Assembly: GCA_030043285.1 (NCBI GenBank)
Contig: JASHXZ010000225.1
Location: 1-7,312 of the forward strand
Source of the DNA: Xanthobacteraceae bacterium
GTDB lineage: Bacteria; Pseudomonadota; Alphaproteobacteria; Rhizobiales; Xanthobacteraceae
Direction of reading: 5' to 3'
Length of the DNA: 7,312 nt
Shown here in pieces: positions 1 to 6,329 of the stretch. The notes below the pieces were generated by a model, which did no database searches, was not told the DNA's origin, and saw only the letters and a list, made by a program, of their open reading frames with translations. The stretch's first letter is position 1, and every line of letters starts with the position of its first letter. The position numbers were made by a program, and so were the translations under genes.

Positions 1-1717
1 CCGAGCGCGGCATGCCGATAACGAAAACCGGCAGCGCCGTGGGGTCGCCGCCCCCCGACTTGGCGGCGATCAGTTCCGGCGTGAACACCGCCGCGATCCG
101 GTCGAACAGCGCGAAAGTCGCCTCCTCTTCGTAGGCGATGGTCGCGCGCTTGGCGGCATTGCCCGCAGAAAGATGCTTGAACGAGCGCGCATAGTCCTTC
201 AGATCGGCGTAAGCCTTGCCGAGCGCGAAATCGAGCCGCATGCGGTCGGTCGTTGACAAGCCTTCGGTCTTGGCCGCCAGCACCTCCATGGCGGCAAGAT
301 GCGCATCGCCGGGTTTGAAGGTTTTGCTGGCGGCAAGGTTGCCGTAAGCGGCGGTGCTGTTCGGATCGAGCCGCAGCGCTTCGCAATAGGCGCTTTCCGC
401 CTCCTGCAATTGACCAAGCTCCTCGAGCACGCTGCCCATGTTGTTGTAGCCATCGGCGAGGTCGGGCTTGAGCGACAGCGCGCGACGGTAGTGCGCCAAC
501 GCGGCATGAAGGTCGTCGCTTTCGTGCAGCGCGATGCCGCGGCTGCAAAGCGCATCGGCATGATCGGGCTGCAGCACAAGGACGCGGTCGTAGCTCGCCA
601 CGGCCTCGTCGAAGCGCTGTAACTCGTGCAGCGTTTTGCCGCGATTGTAGAGCGCCTCGACATAATCCGGCTGCGCCGCAAGGGCGCGGTCGTAGCTCGC
701 CAGCGCCTCGTCGAAGCGCTGCAGCTCGTGCAACGTCATGCCGCGGTTGTAGAGCGCGCCGGCATGATCGGGCTGCAGCACAAGGACGCGGTCGTAACTC
801 GCCAGCGCCTCGTCAAAGCGCTTGAGCGCATGCAGCGCATTGCCGCGGCTGTTGAGCGCCTCGCCATAACCGGGCTGCAGCGCCAGGGCGCGATCGTAGC
901 TCGCCAGCGCCTCGTCAAAGCGCTTGAGCGCATGCAGCGTCGCACCGCGGTTGCAGAAGGCCTCGGCATAACCGGGCTGCAGCGCAACGGCGCGGTCGTA
1001 GCTCGCCAGCGCCTCGTCAAAGCGCTTGAGCTCGTGCAGCGCATTGCCGCGGTTGCTGAGTGCCTCGGCATAACCGGGCTGCAGCGCAAGGGCGCGATCG
1101 TAGCTTGCCAGCGCCTCGTCAAAGCGCTGCAGTTCCTGCAGCGCGTTGCCGCGGTTGTTGAACGCCCCGGCATAATTTGGCCGTAGCGCCAGGGCGCGGT
1201 CGTAACTCGCCAGCGCCTCGTCAAAGCGCTGCAATTGCTGCAGCGCATTGCCGCGGTTGTTGAGCGCCTCGGCATAACCCGGCTGCACCGCGAGGGCACG
1301 GTCGTAGCTCGTCAGCGCCTCGTCGAAGCGCTTCAGTTGCCGCAGCACATTGCCGCGATTGTTGAGCACCTGGGCATAATCGGGCTGCAGCGCTAGCGCA
1401 CGGTCGTAGCTCGCCAGCGCCTCGTCAAACCGCCTCAGCTCCTGCAGCGTAACAGCGCTATTACAGAGCGCCTCGACGTGATCCGGCCGCAGCGCCAGCG
1501 CGCGGCCATAACTCGCCAGCGCCTCGTCAAACCGTCGTTGCCGTGTGCTAATGATTGCGAGCAAATGAAGAGCGTCGAAATAATCGGGTTTAACATCGAG
1601 TATTGCGCGCGCCAGGCGATCAGCCTCACCCAATTGCCCGCTCTCATAGGCCGCAATCGCCTGCGTCACTGCCTCGGCGACAGTGCGCGGCGCGAGAGGT
1701 AAAGGCGATCTTGGCAT
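1..1717 (-). CDS. TPR-repeat sulfotransferase, third gene of the array (3' end missing)
   Basis: This is a predicted PAPS-dependent sulfotransferase with a long N-terminal TPR scaffold. The visible part is 572 codons: an N-terminal TPR cap (about residues 17-61, with the YFDALHLLA signature), ten near-identical TPR units of the form RFDEALASYDRALALQPDY (residues 62-401), two diverged TPRs (DLHAALAHYRRAL and QLQEAESAYCEAL), a helical linker with LSTTDRMRLDFALGKAYADL, then FVIGMPRS. The window ends inside the 5'-phosphosulfate-binding loop (GMPRSGTT in the paralogs), so about 240 residues of catalytic domain lie beyond the left edge. The start is ATG at 1717-1715, with AGGA ten bases upstream. 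The N-terminal extension MPRSPLPLA aligns without gaps to the MRRSRSRLA start of the next paralog, which supports this start. The gene is probably co-transcribed with 1804-3840. It has the longest TPR stack of the three (13 in all). The domain assignment is secure; the acceptor substrate is unknown. Confidence 0.9.
   Translation of the reverse strand, partial: MPRSPLPLAPRTVAEAVTQAIAAYESGQLGEADRLARAILDVKPDYFDALHLLAIISTRQRRFDEALASYGRALALRPDHVEALCNSAVTLQELRRFDEALASYDRALALQPDYAQVLNNRGNVLRQLKRFDEALTSYDRALAVQPGYAEALNNRGNALQQLQRFDEALASYDRALALRPNYAGAFNNRGNALQELQRFDEALASYDRALALQPGYAEALSNRGNALHELKRFDEALASYDRAVALQPGYAEAFCNRGATLHALKRFDEALASYDRALALQPGYGEALNSRGNALHALKRFDEALASYDRVLVLQPDHAGALYNRGMTLHELQRFDEALASYDRALAAQPDYVEALYNRGKTLHELQRFDEAVASYDRVLVLQPDHADALCSRGIALHESDDLHAALAHYRRALSLKPDLADGYNNMGSVLEELGQLQEAESAYCEALRLDPNSTAAYGNLAASKTFKPGDAHLAAMEVLAAKTEGLSTTDRMRLDFALGKAYADLKDYARSFKHLSAGNAAKRATIAYEEEATFALFDRIAAVFTPELIAAKSGGGDPTALPVFVIGMPRS
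515..1534 (-). repeat. ten tandem 102-bp TPR-coding units
   Basis: The stretch is exactly 10 x 102 bp. Every unit encodes a 34-residue TPR beginning RFDEA. In the canonical TPR register the conserved positions are N-R-G (6-8), L11, A20, Y24, A27 and P32. The units are strongly similar at DNA level, including synonymous positions, which points to recent expansion or ongoing homogenization by unequal crossing-over. The flanking cap and the diverged DLHAALAHY repeat are excluded. Confidence 0.93.
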
Positions 1718-1803
1718 GGCGGTTCGATCCTATGCCGGCATGGGCAGGGAAGACCAGTGGTTGTCGCGGTATTGCAGACACGCTGCTCTATCGAGCTTCT
1801 CCG
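1718..1803 (-). repeat. inter-gene spacer, copy 1 of a duplicated spacer
   Basis: This 86-bp gap between the second and third array genes aligns over its whole length with the 84-bp gap at 3841-3924. Shared blocks include a CCGGCATGGG-like stretch, AAGACCAG, GGTTGTCGCGGTAT and CGCTGCTCTATCGA. On the minus strand both copies place AGGATC ten bases before the downstream ATG, serving as a weak Shine-Dalgarno site. At the upstream gene's stop codon both have a small inverted repeat (CTCCGT / ACGGGAG on the + strand, here about 1799-1813). No T-tract follows it, so a strong terminator is unlikely and read-through is plausible. Confidence 0.75.
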
Positions 1804-3840
1804 TCAACGGGAGTCTGTTGCCTCGACCGCGGTGAGGCCGAGGGCGTTGAGCAACGGCGCGATATGCGCCTCATAGGCGCGCCAACGGCCGATGGCTGAG
1901 GTGTAGATCGGCTGGCGCACCTGGGTGGCGCTTGCAGTCCGCACCGGCCGGTCGGTCTTGTGGAACGACAGGCAGCGATCGTCCCAGGGCAGCCCGCAAT
2001 AGGCGATGAGGCGCCGCGCCTGCCGCTCCAGATCGGCGACGACGTCCTCGTAGCGCACCTCGAGAATGCGTCCCACCGGCAGCACGCGCCGCCAGTGCGC
2101 CATCAGCCGCTCATAGCGCCGGTAATAGCGACCCAGCTCGCCGAGGTCGTAGGTGTGACTCTGTTCCGCGGTGAACAGCCTGCAGAAGCACGACATACAG
2201 GTATCAAGCGGATCGCGGATGGTGTGGATGATCTTGGCATTAGGCAAGGCGAGATGGACGAGCCCGGCGAAATAGTAATTCGACGGCATTTTGTTGGTGA
2301 TGCGTTCGGCCCCTGGCGCGCCGTGCTTGGCCGCAAGCTCGCCCAGCATGGCGACATAACGGGCGCCGATCTGCCGCAGCGCTCCCGCGTCGAGCGCGGC
2401 GACAAACTCCGGATAGGGCAGTGTCTTGCCATCCGTCCCGCGCACGGTGAACGCCGCCTCGTTGAGGGTTTGCAATTCGCCGGCGCCATAAGCGAGCGGA
2501 TGACTGGCGATGATCTGTTCAACCAGCGTCGTGCCCGAGCGCGGCATGCCGATAACAAAAACCGGCAGCGCCGAGGGGTGGCCGCCGCCCGATTTGGCTG
2601 CGATCAGTTCCGGCGTGAACACCGCCTCGATGCGATCGAACACCGCGACCGTCGCCTGCTCATCGTAGGCGATGATCGCGCGCTTGGCGGCATTGCCGGC
2701 AGAAAGATGCGCGAACGAGCGCGCATAGTCCTTCAGGTCGGCGTAAGCTTTGCCGAGTGCAAAGTCGAGCTGCATGCGGTCGGTCGTTGACAAGCCTTTC
2801 TTAGCCGCCAGCGCCTCCATGGCGGCAAGATGTGCATCGCCGGGCTTGAAGGTTTTCCCCGCCGCAAGGTTGACGTAAGCGGCTGTGCTGTTCGGATCGA
2901 GTCGGAGCGCTTCGCAATAGGCGCTTTGCGCCTCCTGCAATTGACCAAGCTCCTCGAGCACGTTGCCCAGGTTGTGGTAGCCGTCGGCGAGGTCGGGCTT
3001 GAGCGACACCGCGCGACGGTAATGCGCCAACGCGGCATGAAGGTCTTCGCGTTCATGCAGCGTCGCACCGCGGTTGCGAAGCGCCTCGGCATGATCGGGC
3101 TGCAGCGCCAGCGCGCGGTCGTAACTCGCCAGCGCGTCATCAAAGCGCTTCAGAGCATGCAGCGTCGCACCGCGGTTGCGCAGCGCCTCGGCATGATCGG
3201 GCTGCAGCGCCAGCGCGCGGTCGTAACTCGCCAGCGCCTCGTCAAAGCGCTTGAGCCCATGCAACGTGTTGCCACGATTGCGGAGCGTCCCGACCTGATT
3301 TGGCTGCAGCGCGAGGGCGCGGTCGTAGCTCGCCAGCGCCTCATCGAACCGCTTGAGTTCATGCAGCGTAATGCCGCGGTTATAGAGCGCCTCGGCGTAA
3401 TGCGGCCGCAGCGCCAAGGCATGGTCGTAGCTCGCCAGCGCCTCGGCAAATCGCTTCAGCTCCTGCAGCGTAACGCCGCGATTGAAGAGCGCCCCGGCAT
3501 GATCGGGCCTCGCCACAAGAGCCCGGTCGTAGCTCACCAGCGCCTCGTCAAACCGCTTGAGTTCATGCAGCGTCGCGCCGCGGTTGCAGAGCGCCTCGAC
3601 ATGGCCCGGCTGCAGTGCAAGAGCACGGTTGTAGCTTGCCAGCGCCTCGTCGAGCCGCCGCTGCTGCGTGCTAATCACCGCTATCAGGTGAAGGGCATCG
3701 AAATAATTTGGTTTAACACCGACTATTGCCCGCGCCAGATCGTCGGCCTCACGTAGCTGCCCACGCTGATAGGCCGCAACCGCCCGCTTCATTGTCTCTC
3801 CGATGGCGGGCGCGGCGAGACGTGAACGCGATCTTCGCAT
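1804..3840 (-). CDS. TPR-repeat sulfotransferase, second gene of the array (678 aa, complete)
   Basis: This is a predicted PAPS-dependent sulfotransferase of the Sulfotransfer_3 type fused to TPRs. It has no signal peptide or membrane segment, so it is probably cytoplasmic. Domains in order: N-terminal TPR cap (about 17-61, YFDALHLIAVIS), six uniform TPR units (62-265), two diverged TPRs (about 266-333), a helical linker, and the catalytic domain from about 424 to the end. The 5'-phosphosulfate loop GMPRSGTT is at 431-438. A TNKMPSNYY segment follows, and IRDPLDTCMSC places the expected 3'-phosphate-binding Arg and Ser at R542 and S550. The C-terminus has WRAYEAHIAPLL. The start is ATG 3840-3838 with AGGA ten bases upstream. 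An internal ATG at 3792 preceded by GGAG is possible, but the 16 residues before it align with the start of the 1-1717 gene. The linker lacks one residue present in both paralogs (AAKKG against AAKTEG). Sulfotransferase identity is strong; acceptor unknown. Confidence 0.93.
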   Translation of the reverse strand: MRRSRSRLAAPAIGETMKRAVAAYQRGQLREADDLARAIVGVKPNYFDALHLIAVISTQQRRLDEALASYNRALALQPGHVEALCNRGATLHELKRFDEALVSYDRALVARPDHAGALFNRGVTLQELKRFAEALASYDHALALRPHYAEALYNRGITLHELKRFDEALASYDRALALQPNQVGTLRNRGNTLHGLKRFDEALASYDRALALQPDHAEALRNRGATLHALKRFDDALASYDRALALQPDHAEALRNRGATLHEREDLHAALAHYRRAVSLKPDLADGYHNLGNVLEELGQLQEAQSAYCEALRLDPNSTAAYVNLAAGKTFKPGDAHLAAMEALAAKKGLSTTDRMQLDFALGKAYADLKDYARSFAHLSAGNAAKRAIIAYDEQATVAVFDRIEAVFTPELIAAKSGGGHPSALPVFVIGMPRSGTTLVEQIIASHPLAYGAGELQTLNEAAFTVRGTDGKTLPYPEFVAALDAGALRQIGARYVAMLGELAAKHGAPGAERITNKMPSNYYFAGLVHLALPNAKIIHTIRDPLDTCMSCFCRLFTAEQSHTYDLGELGRYYRRYERLMAHWRRVLPVGRILEVRYEDVVADLERQARRLIAYCGLPWDDRCLSFHKTDRPVRTASATQVRQPIYTSAIGRWRAYEAHIAPLLNALGLTAVEATDSR
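3046..3657 (-). repeat. six tandem 102-bp TPR-coding units
   Basis: The stretch is exactly 6 x 102 bp, encoding six 34-residue TPRs of the R(F/L)DEALASYDRALAL type. The two units nearest the catalytic side, compared as 3058-3159 and 3160-3261, differ at only about six of 102 bases by direct reading. That is the mark of a recent single-unit duplication. Confidence 0.92.
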
Positions 3841-3924
3841 GGCGGTTTGATCCTAGGCCGGCATGGGGCGGGAAGACCAGCGGTTGTCGCGGTATCGCAG
3901 GCGCTGCTCTATCGAACTTCTCCG
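3841..3924 (-). repeat. inter-gene spacer, copy 2 of a duplicated spacer
   Basis: This 84-bp gap between the first and second array genes is homologous to 1718-1803, differing by scattered substitutions and small indels. It carries AGGA (3854-3851 on the minus strand) ten bases before the ATG at 3840. A short inverted repeat spans the stop codon of the upstream gene (about 3920-3934). There is no clear promoter or U-tract terminator, so polycistronic transcription of the array is the simplest reading. Confidence 0.75.
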
Positions 3925-6054
3925 TCAACGGGAGCTTGTCGCCGCGACCGCGGCGATACCGAGGGCATTGAGCAACGGCGCGATATGCGCCTCATAGGCG
4001 CGCCAACGGCCGATGGCCGATGTGTAGATCGGCTGGCGCACCTGGGTGGCGCTTGCAGTCCGCACCGGCCGGTCGGACTTGTGGAACGACAGGCAGCGAT
4101 CGTCCCAGGGCAGCCCGCAATAGGCGATGAGGCGCCGCGCCTGCCGCTCCAGATCGGCGACGACGTCCTCGTAGCGCACCTCGAGAATGCGCCCCACCGG
4201 CAGCACGCGCCGCCAGTGCGCCATCAGCCGCTCATAGCCTCGGTAATAGCGGCCAAGCTCGCCAAGATCGTAGGCGTAGTTCTGTTCCGCGGTGAACAGT
4301 TTGGAAAAGCACGACATGCAGGTGTCGAGCGGATCGCGCATGGTGTGGATGATCTTGGCATTCGGCAAGGCGAGATGGATGAGCCCCGCAAAATAGTAAT
4401 TCGACGGCATTTTATTGGTGATGCATTCGGCCCCTGGCGCGCCGTGCTTGGCCGCAAGCTCGCCCACCATGGCGACATAACGGGCGCCGATCTGGTGCAG
4501 CGCGGCGCGATCGAGGGACAGCATCAATTCCGGGTACGGGGCGCTGTTGCCGTCCGGGCCGCGCACGGTGCGAACAACATCGCCGAGCAATTGCAATTCG
4601 CCGGCGCCGTGCACTGCGGGGTGGCTGGCGATGATCTGCTCGACCAGGGTCGTGCCCGAACGCGGCATGCCCAAGACAAAGATCGGCAGCACCGAAGGGT
4701 GGCCGCCGCCCGACTTGGCGGCGATCAGTTCCGGCGTGAACACCGCCGCGATCCGGTCGAACCGCCCCAGCGCGGCGGTCTCGTCATAGCCGATGCTGGC
4801 ACGCTTGGCGGCGTTGCCGGCAAGCAGGTGTTGGAACGAGGCGGAATGGTCATTGAGATCGGCGTAAGCCTTGCCGAGCGCGAAATCGAGCCGCATGCGG
4901 TCGGTCGTTGACAAGCCTTCGGTCTTGGCCGCCAGCGCCTCCATGGCGGCAAAATGCGCATCGCCGGGCTTGAAGGTTTTGCTGGCGGCCAGGTTGACGT
5001 AAGCAGCGGTGCTGTTCGGATCGAGCCGCAGCGCTTCGCAATAGGCGTTTTCCGCCTCCTGCAATTGACCAAGCTCCTTGAGAACGTTGCCCAAGTTGTT
5101 GTAGACGTCAGCGAGGTCGGGCTTGAGCGACAGCGCGCGACGGTAGTGCGCCAGCGCGTCATGAAGGTCGCCGCGTTCATGCAGGATGTCGCCGCGGTTG
5201 TAGAGCGCCTCGGCATGATCGGGTTGCAGCGCAAGGGCGCGGTCGTAGCTCGCCAGCGCCTCGTCGAAGCGCTGCAGTTCGTGCAGCGTGTTACCGCGGT
5301 TGTTGAGCGCATCGACGTAGTCCGGCCGCGCCGCAAGGGCGCGGTCGTAGCTCGCCAGCGCCTCGTCGAACCGCTTCAGTTGCCGCAGCGCGTTGCCGCG
5401 GTTGAACAGCGCTCCGGCATAATTTGGCCGACGTGCAAGGGCGCGGTCGTAGCTCGCCAGCGCCTCGTCAAAGCGCTGCAGTTCGTGCAGCGCATTGCCG
5501 CGGTTGTAGAGCGCCTCGACATGGTCCGGCTGCAGCGCTAGCGCCCGGTCGTAGTTCGCCAGCGCCTCGTCAAAGCGCTTTAATTGCCGCAGTGCATTGC
5601 CGCGGTTGAAGAGCGCGGCCCCGGCACAATCCGGCCGCAGCGCCAGCGCGCGGTCGTAGCTGGCCAGCGCGTCATCAAAGCGCTTGAGTTCGTGCAGTGT
5701 CGCACCGCGGTTGCAGAGAGCCTCGGCATAATTCGACCGCAGTGCAAGGGCGCGATCATAGCTCGCCAGCGCCTCGTCAAAGCGCTTGAGTTCGTGCAGC
5801 GTAGCACCGCGGTTGCAGAGCGCCTCGGCATGATCCGGCCGCAGCGCAACGGCGCGGTCGTAGCTCGCCAACGCCTCGTCGAAACGTCGTTGCTGCGCGC
5901 TGATCACTGCGATCAGGTGAAGAGCATCAAAATAATCGGCCTTAACACTGAGGATCGCACGCGCCAGTTCATCGGCCTCACGTAACCGCCCATGCTGATA
6001 AGCCGCAACCGCCCGCTGCATCACCTCGGGTAATGTTAGCGTAACGCCGGTCAT
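3925..6054 (-). CDS. TPR-repeat sulfotransferase, first gene of the array (709 aa, complete)
   Basis: This is a predicted cytoplasmic PAPS-dependent sulfotransferase with an N-terminal TPR superhelix. In order: N-terminal TPR cap (YFDALHLIAVIS), seven uniform TPR units, two diverged TPRs (DLHDALAHY and QLQEAENAY), a helical linker, and the catalytic domain. GMPRSGTT is at 462-469, then TNKMPSNYY, and MRDPLDTCMSC with the expected PAPS-binding R573 and S581. The end is WRAYEAHIAPLLNALG. I chose ATG 6054-6052 because GGAGAGAG lies just upstream. An in-frame GTG at 6075 would add seven residues (716 aa) but has no visible ribosome site. One TPR unit is 35 residues because of an extra Ala codon near 5617-5619. 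This is the promoter-proximal gene of the leftward array, divergent from 6330-6848. Between the P-loop and TNKMPSNYY its sequence differs sharply from the 1804-3840 protein, while the ends are nearly identical. Acceptor unknown. Confidence 0.93.
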   Translation of the reverse strand: MTGVTLTLPEVMQRAVAAYQHGRLREADELARAILSVKADYFDALHLIAVISAQQRRFDEALASYDRAVALRPDHAEALCNRGATLHELKRFDEALASYDRALALRSNYAEALCNRGATLHELKRFDDALASYDRALALRPDCAGAALFNRGNALRQLKRFDEALANYDRALALQPDHVEALYNRGNALHELQRFDEALASYDRALARRPNYAGALFNRGNALRQLKRFDEALASYDRALAARPDYVDALNNRGNTLHELQRFDEALASYDRALALQPDHAEALYNRGDILHERGDLHDALAHYRRALSLKPDLADVYNNLGNVLKELGQLQEAENAYCEALRLDPNSTAAYVNLAASKTFKPGDAHFAAMEALAAKTEGLSTTDRMRLDFALGKAYADLNDHSASFQHLLAGNAAKRASIGYDETAALGRFDRIAAVFTPELIAAKSGGGHPSVLPIFVLGMPRSGTTLVEQIIASHPAVHGAGELQLLGDVVRTVRGPDGNSAPYPELMLSLDRAALHQIGARYVAMVGELAAKHGAPGAECITNKMPSNYYFAGLIHLALPNAKIIHTMRDPLDTCMSCFSKLFTAEQNYAYDLGELGRYYRGYERLMAHWRRVLPVGRILEVRYEDVVADLERQARRLIAYCGLPWDDRCLSFHKSDRPVRTASATQVRQPIYTSAIGRWRAYEAHIAPLLNALGIAAVAATSSR
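5170..5886 (-). repeat. seven tandem TPR-coding units (six of 102 bp, one of 105 bp)
   Basis: The 717 bp equal 7 x 102 plus 3. Each unit encodes an RFD(E/D)ALA(S/N)YDRALA-type TPR. One unit carries an additional GCC/GCG alanine codon (about 5614-5619), giving PDCAGAALFNRG where the other units read PxxAGALFNRG. The insertion falls in the turn between consecutive repeats and keeps the frame. Confidence 0.92.
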
Positions 6055-6062
6055 CCCTAAGG

Positions 6063-6070
6063 CTCTCTCC
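6063..6070 (-). promoter_or_regulatory. ribosome binding site for the 3925-6054 gene
   Basis: On the minus strand GGAGAGAG precedes the ATG at 6054 by eight bases. This purine-rich site favours ATG 6054 over the upstream GTG at 6075, which would place these bases inside the coding region. Confidence 0.55.
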
Positions 6071-6075
6071 GGCAC

Positions 6076-6093
6076 TAAACCGAATGTGGTTTA
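6076..6093. promoter_or_regulatory. perfect inverted repeat TAAACC-N6-GGTTTA upstream of the array
   Basis: The 6-bp arms TAAACC and GGTTTA match perfectly around a 6-base centre (GAATGT). The repeat sits 22-39 bases upstream of the ATG at 6054 on the minus strand, just before its ribosome site. It could be an operator or a 5'-leader hairpin for the array transcript. It has no U-tract, so it is not a convincing terminator. Function is inferred from position only. Confidence 0.4.
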
Positions 6094-6189
6094 CGCGTGA
6101 TTGGCCGGATCATCGCGCGTCGCGGTCCGCCGTTGATCACAGCCACAAGTGTTCCCGAACTAATCATGCGTCAAGGGCGGACATGCCAA

Positions 6190-6217
6190 GAGGGGAGAGA
6201 GCGCGTCCGGACCCCTC
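6190..6217. promoter_or_regulatory. inverted repeat GAGGGG-N16-CCCCTC enclosing palindrome GTCCGGAC
   Basis: The perfect 6-bp arms lie at 6190-6195 and 6212-6217. Inside, overlapping the right arm, is the 8-bp palindrome GTCCGGAC (6205-6212). It lies in the middle of the divergent intergenic region, where it could be a protein-binding site or a leader structure. Some dyads are expected by chance in GC-rich DNA. Confidence 0.25.
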
Positions 6218-6263
6218 GCGTTATGCCTCCCCGAGGTGTATTCTCTGAGTAGTTGTGCGTTCA

Positions 6264-6297
6264 GGGATATGATACTATCTACGTATCCCGATATACG
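6264..6297 (+). promoter_or_regulatory. nested dyads with a candidate -10 box upstream of the secreted-protein gene
   Basis: Within 34 locally AT-rich bases there are three overlapping dyads: GGGATA (6264-6269) with TATCCC (6284-6289), the odd palindrome GATACTATC (6271-6279) centred within it, and CGTAT (6282-6286) with ATACG (6293-6297). TATGAT at 6268-6273 resembles a sigma-70 -10 element, but the -35 position holds only a weak match (CTGAGT, 6245-6250). The arrangement suggests a promoter overlapped by an operator. No specific regulator can be named. Confidence 0.4.
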
Positions 6298-6316
6298 GGG
6301 GCAGAAACGTCGCAGC

Positions 6317-6323
6317 GAGGGAG
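6317..6323 (+). promoter_or_regulatory. ribosome binding site for the 6330-6848 gene
   Basis: GAGGGAG ends six bases before the ATG at 6330. It is a strong Shine-Dalgarno match and decides the start in favour of the signal-peptide-bearing frame. Confidence 0.7.
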
Positions 6324-6329
6324 AACATC

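Noticed and set aside
199..1299. Minus-strand frames rich in Arg/Ser/Thr (for example at 199-681 and 736-1299) that could look like small basic repeat proteins
   Set aside because: They are out-of-frame readings of the TPR units. The in-frame reading of the same DNA gives canonical TPRs continuous from the ATG at 1717 to the P-loop at the window edge.
515..1534. Regular ~100-bp periodicity considered as a CRISPR array or satellite DNA
   Set aside because: The period is exactly 102 bp, the whole unit is conserved without unique spacers, and it encodes 34-residue TPRs.
1..1717. The left-edge gene considered as a pseudogene ending at a truncated P-loop
   Set aside because: The frame is open from the ATG to base 1 with no stop or frameshift. 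The truncation is simply the window boundary.
3847..4911. Long plus-strand open frame (354 codons) antisense to the 3925-6054 gene; similar long frames at 1960-2790 and 2830-3756
   Set aside because: These frames mirror the GC-rich, stop-poor minus-strand genes and their 102-bp repeats. Their translations are repeated QRLVKALE..QR-type strings or low-information text, whereas the minus-strand frame has full TPR and sulfotransferase motifs.
6129..6155. GGAAC-like -35 on the minus strand (GTTCC at 6151-6155) considered as an EcfG-type general-stress promoter for the array
   Set aside because: At the usual 16-17 base spacing there is no CGTT -10 element; the nearest CGG-containing stretch is at about 18. 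The match is too incomplete to call.
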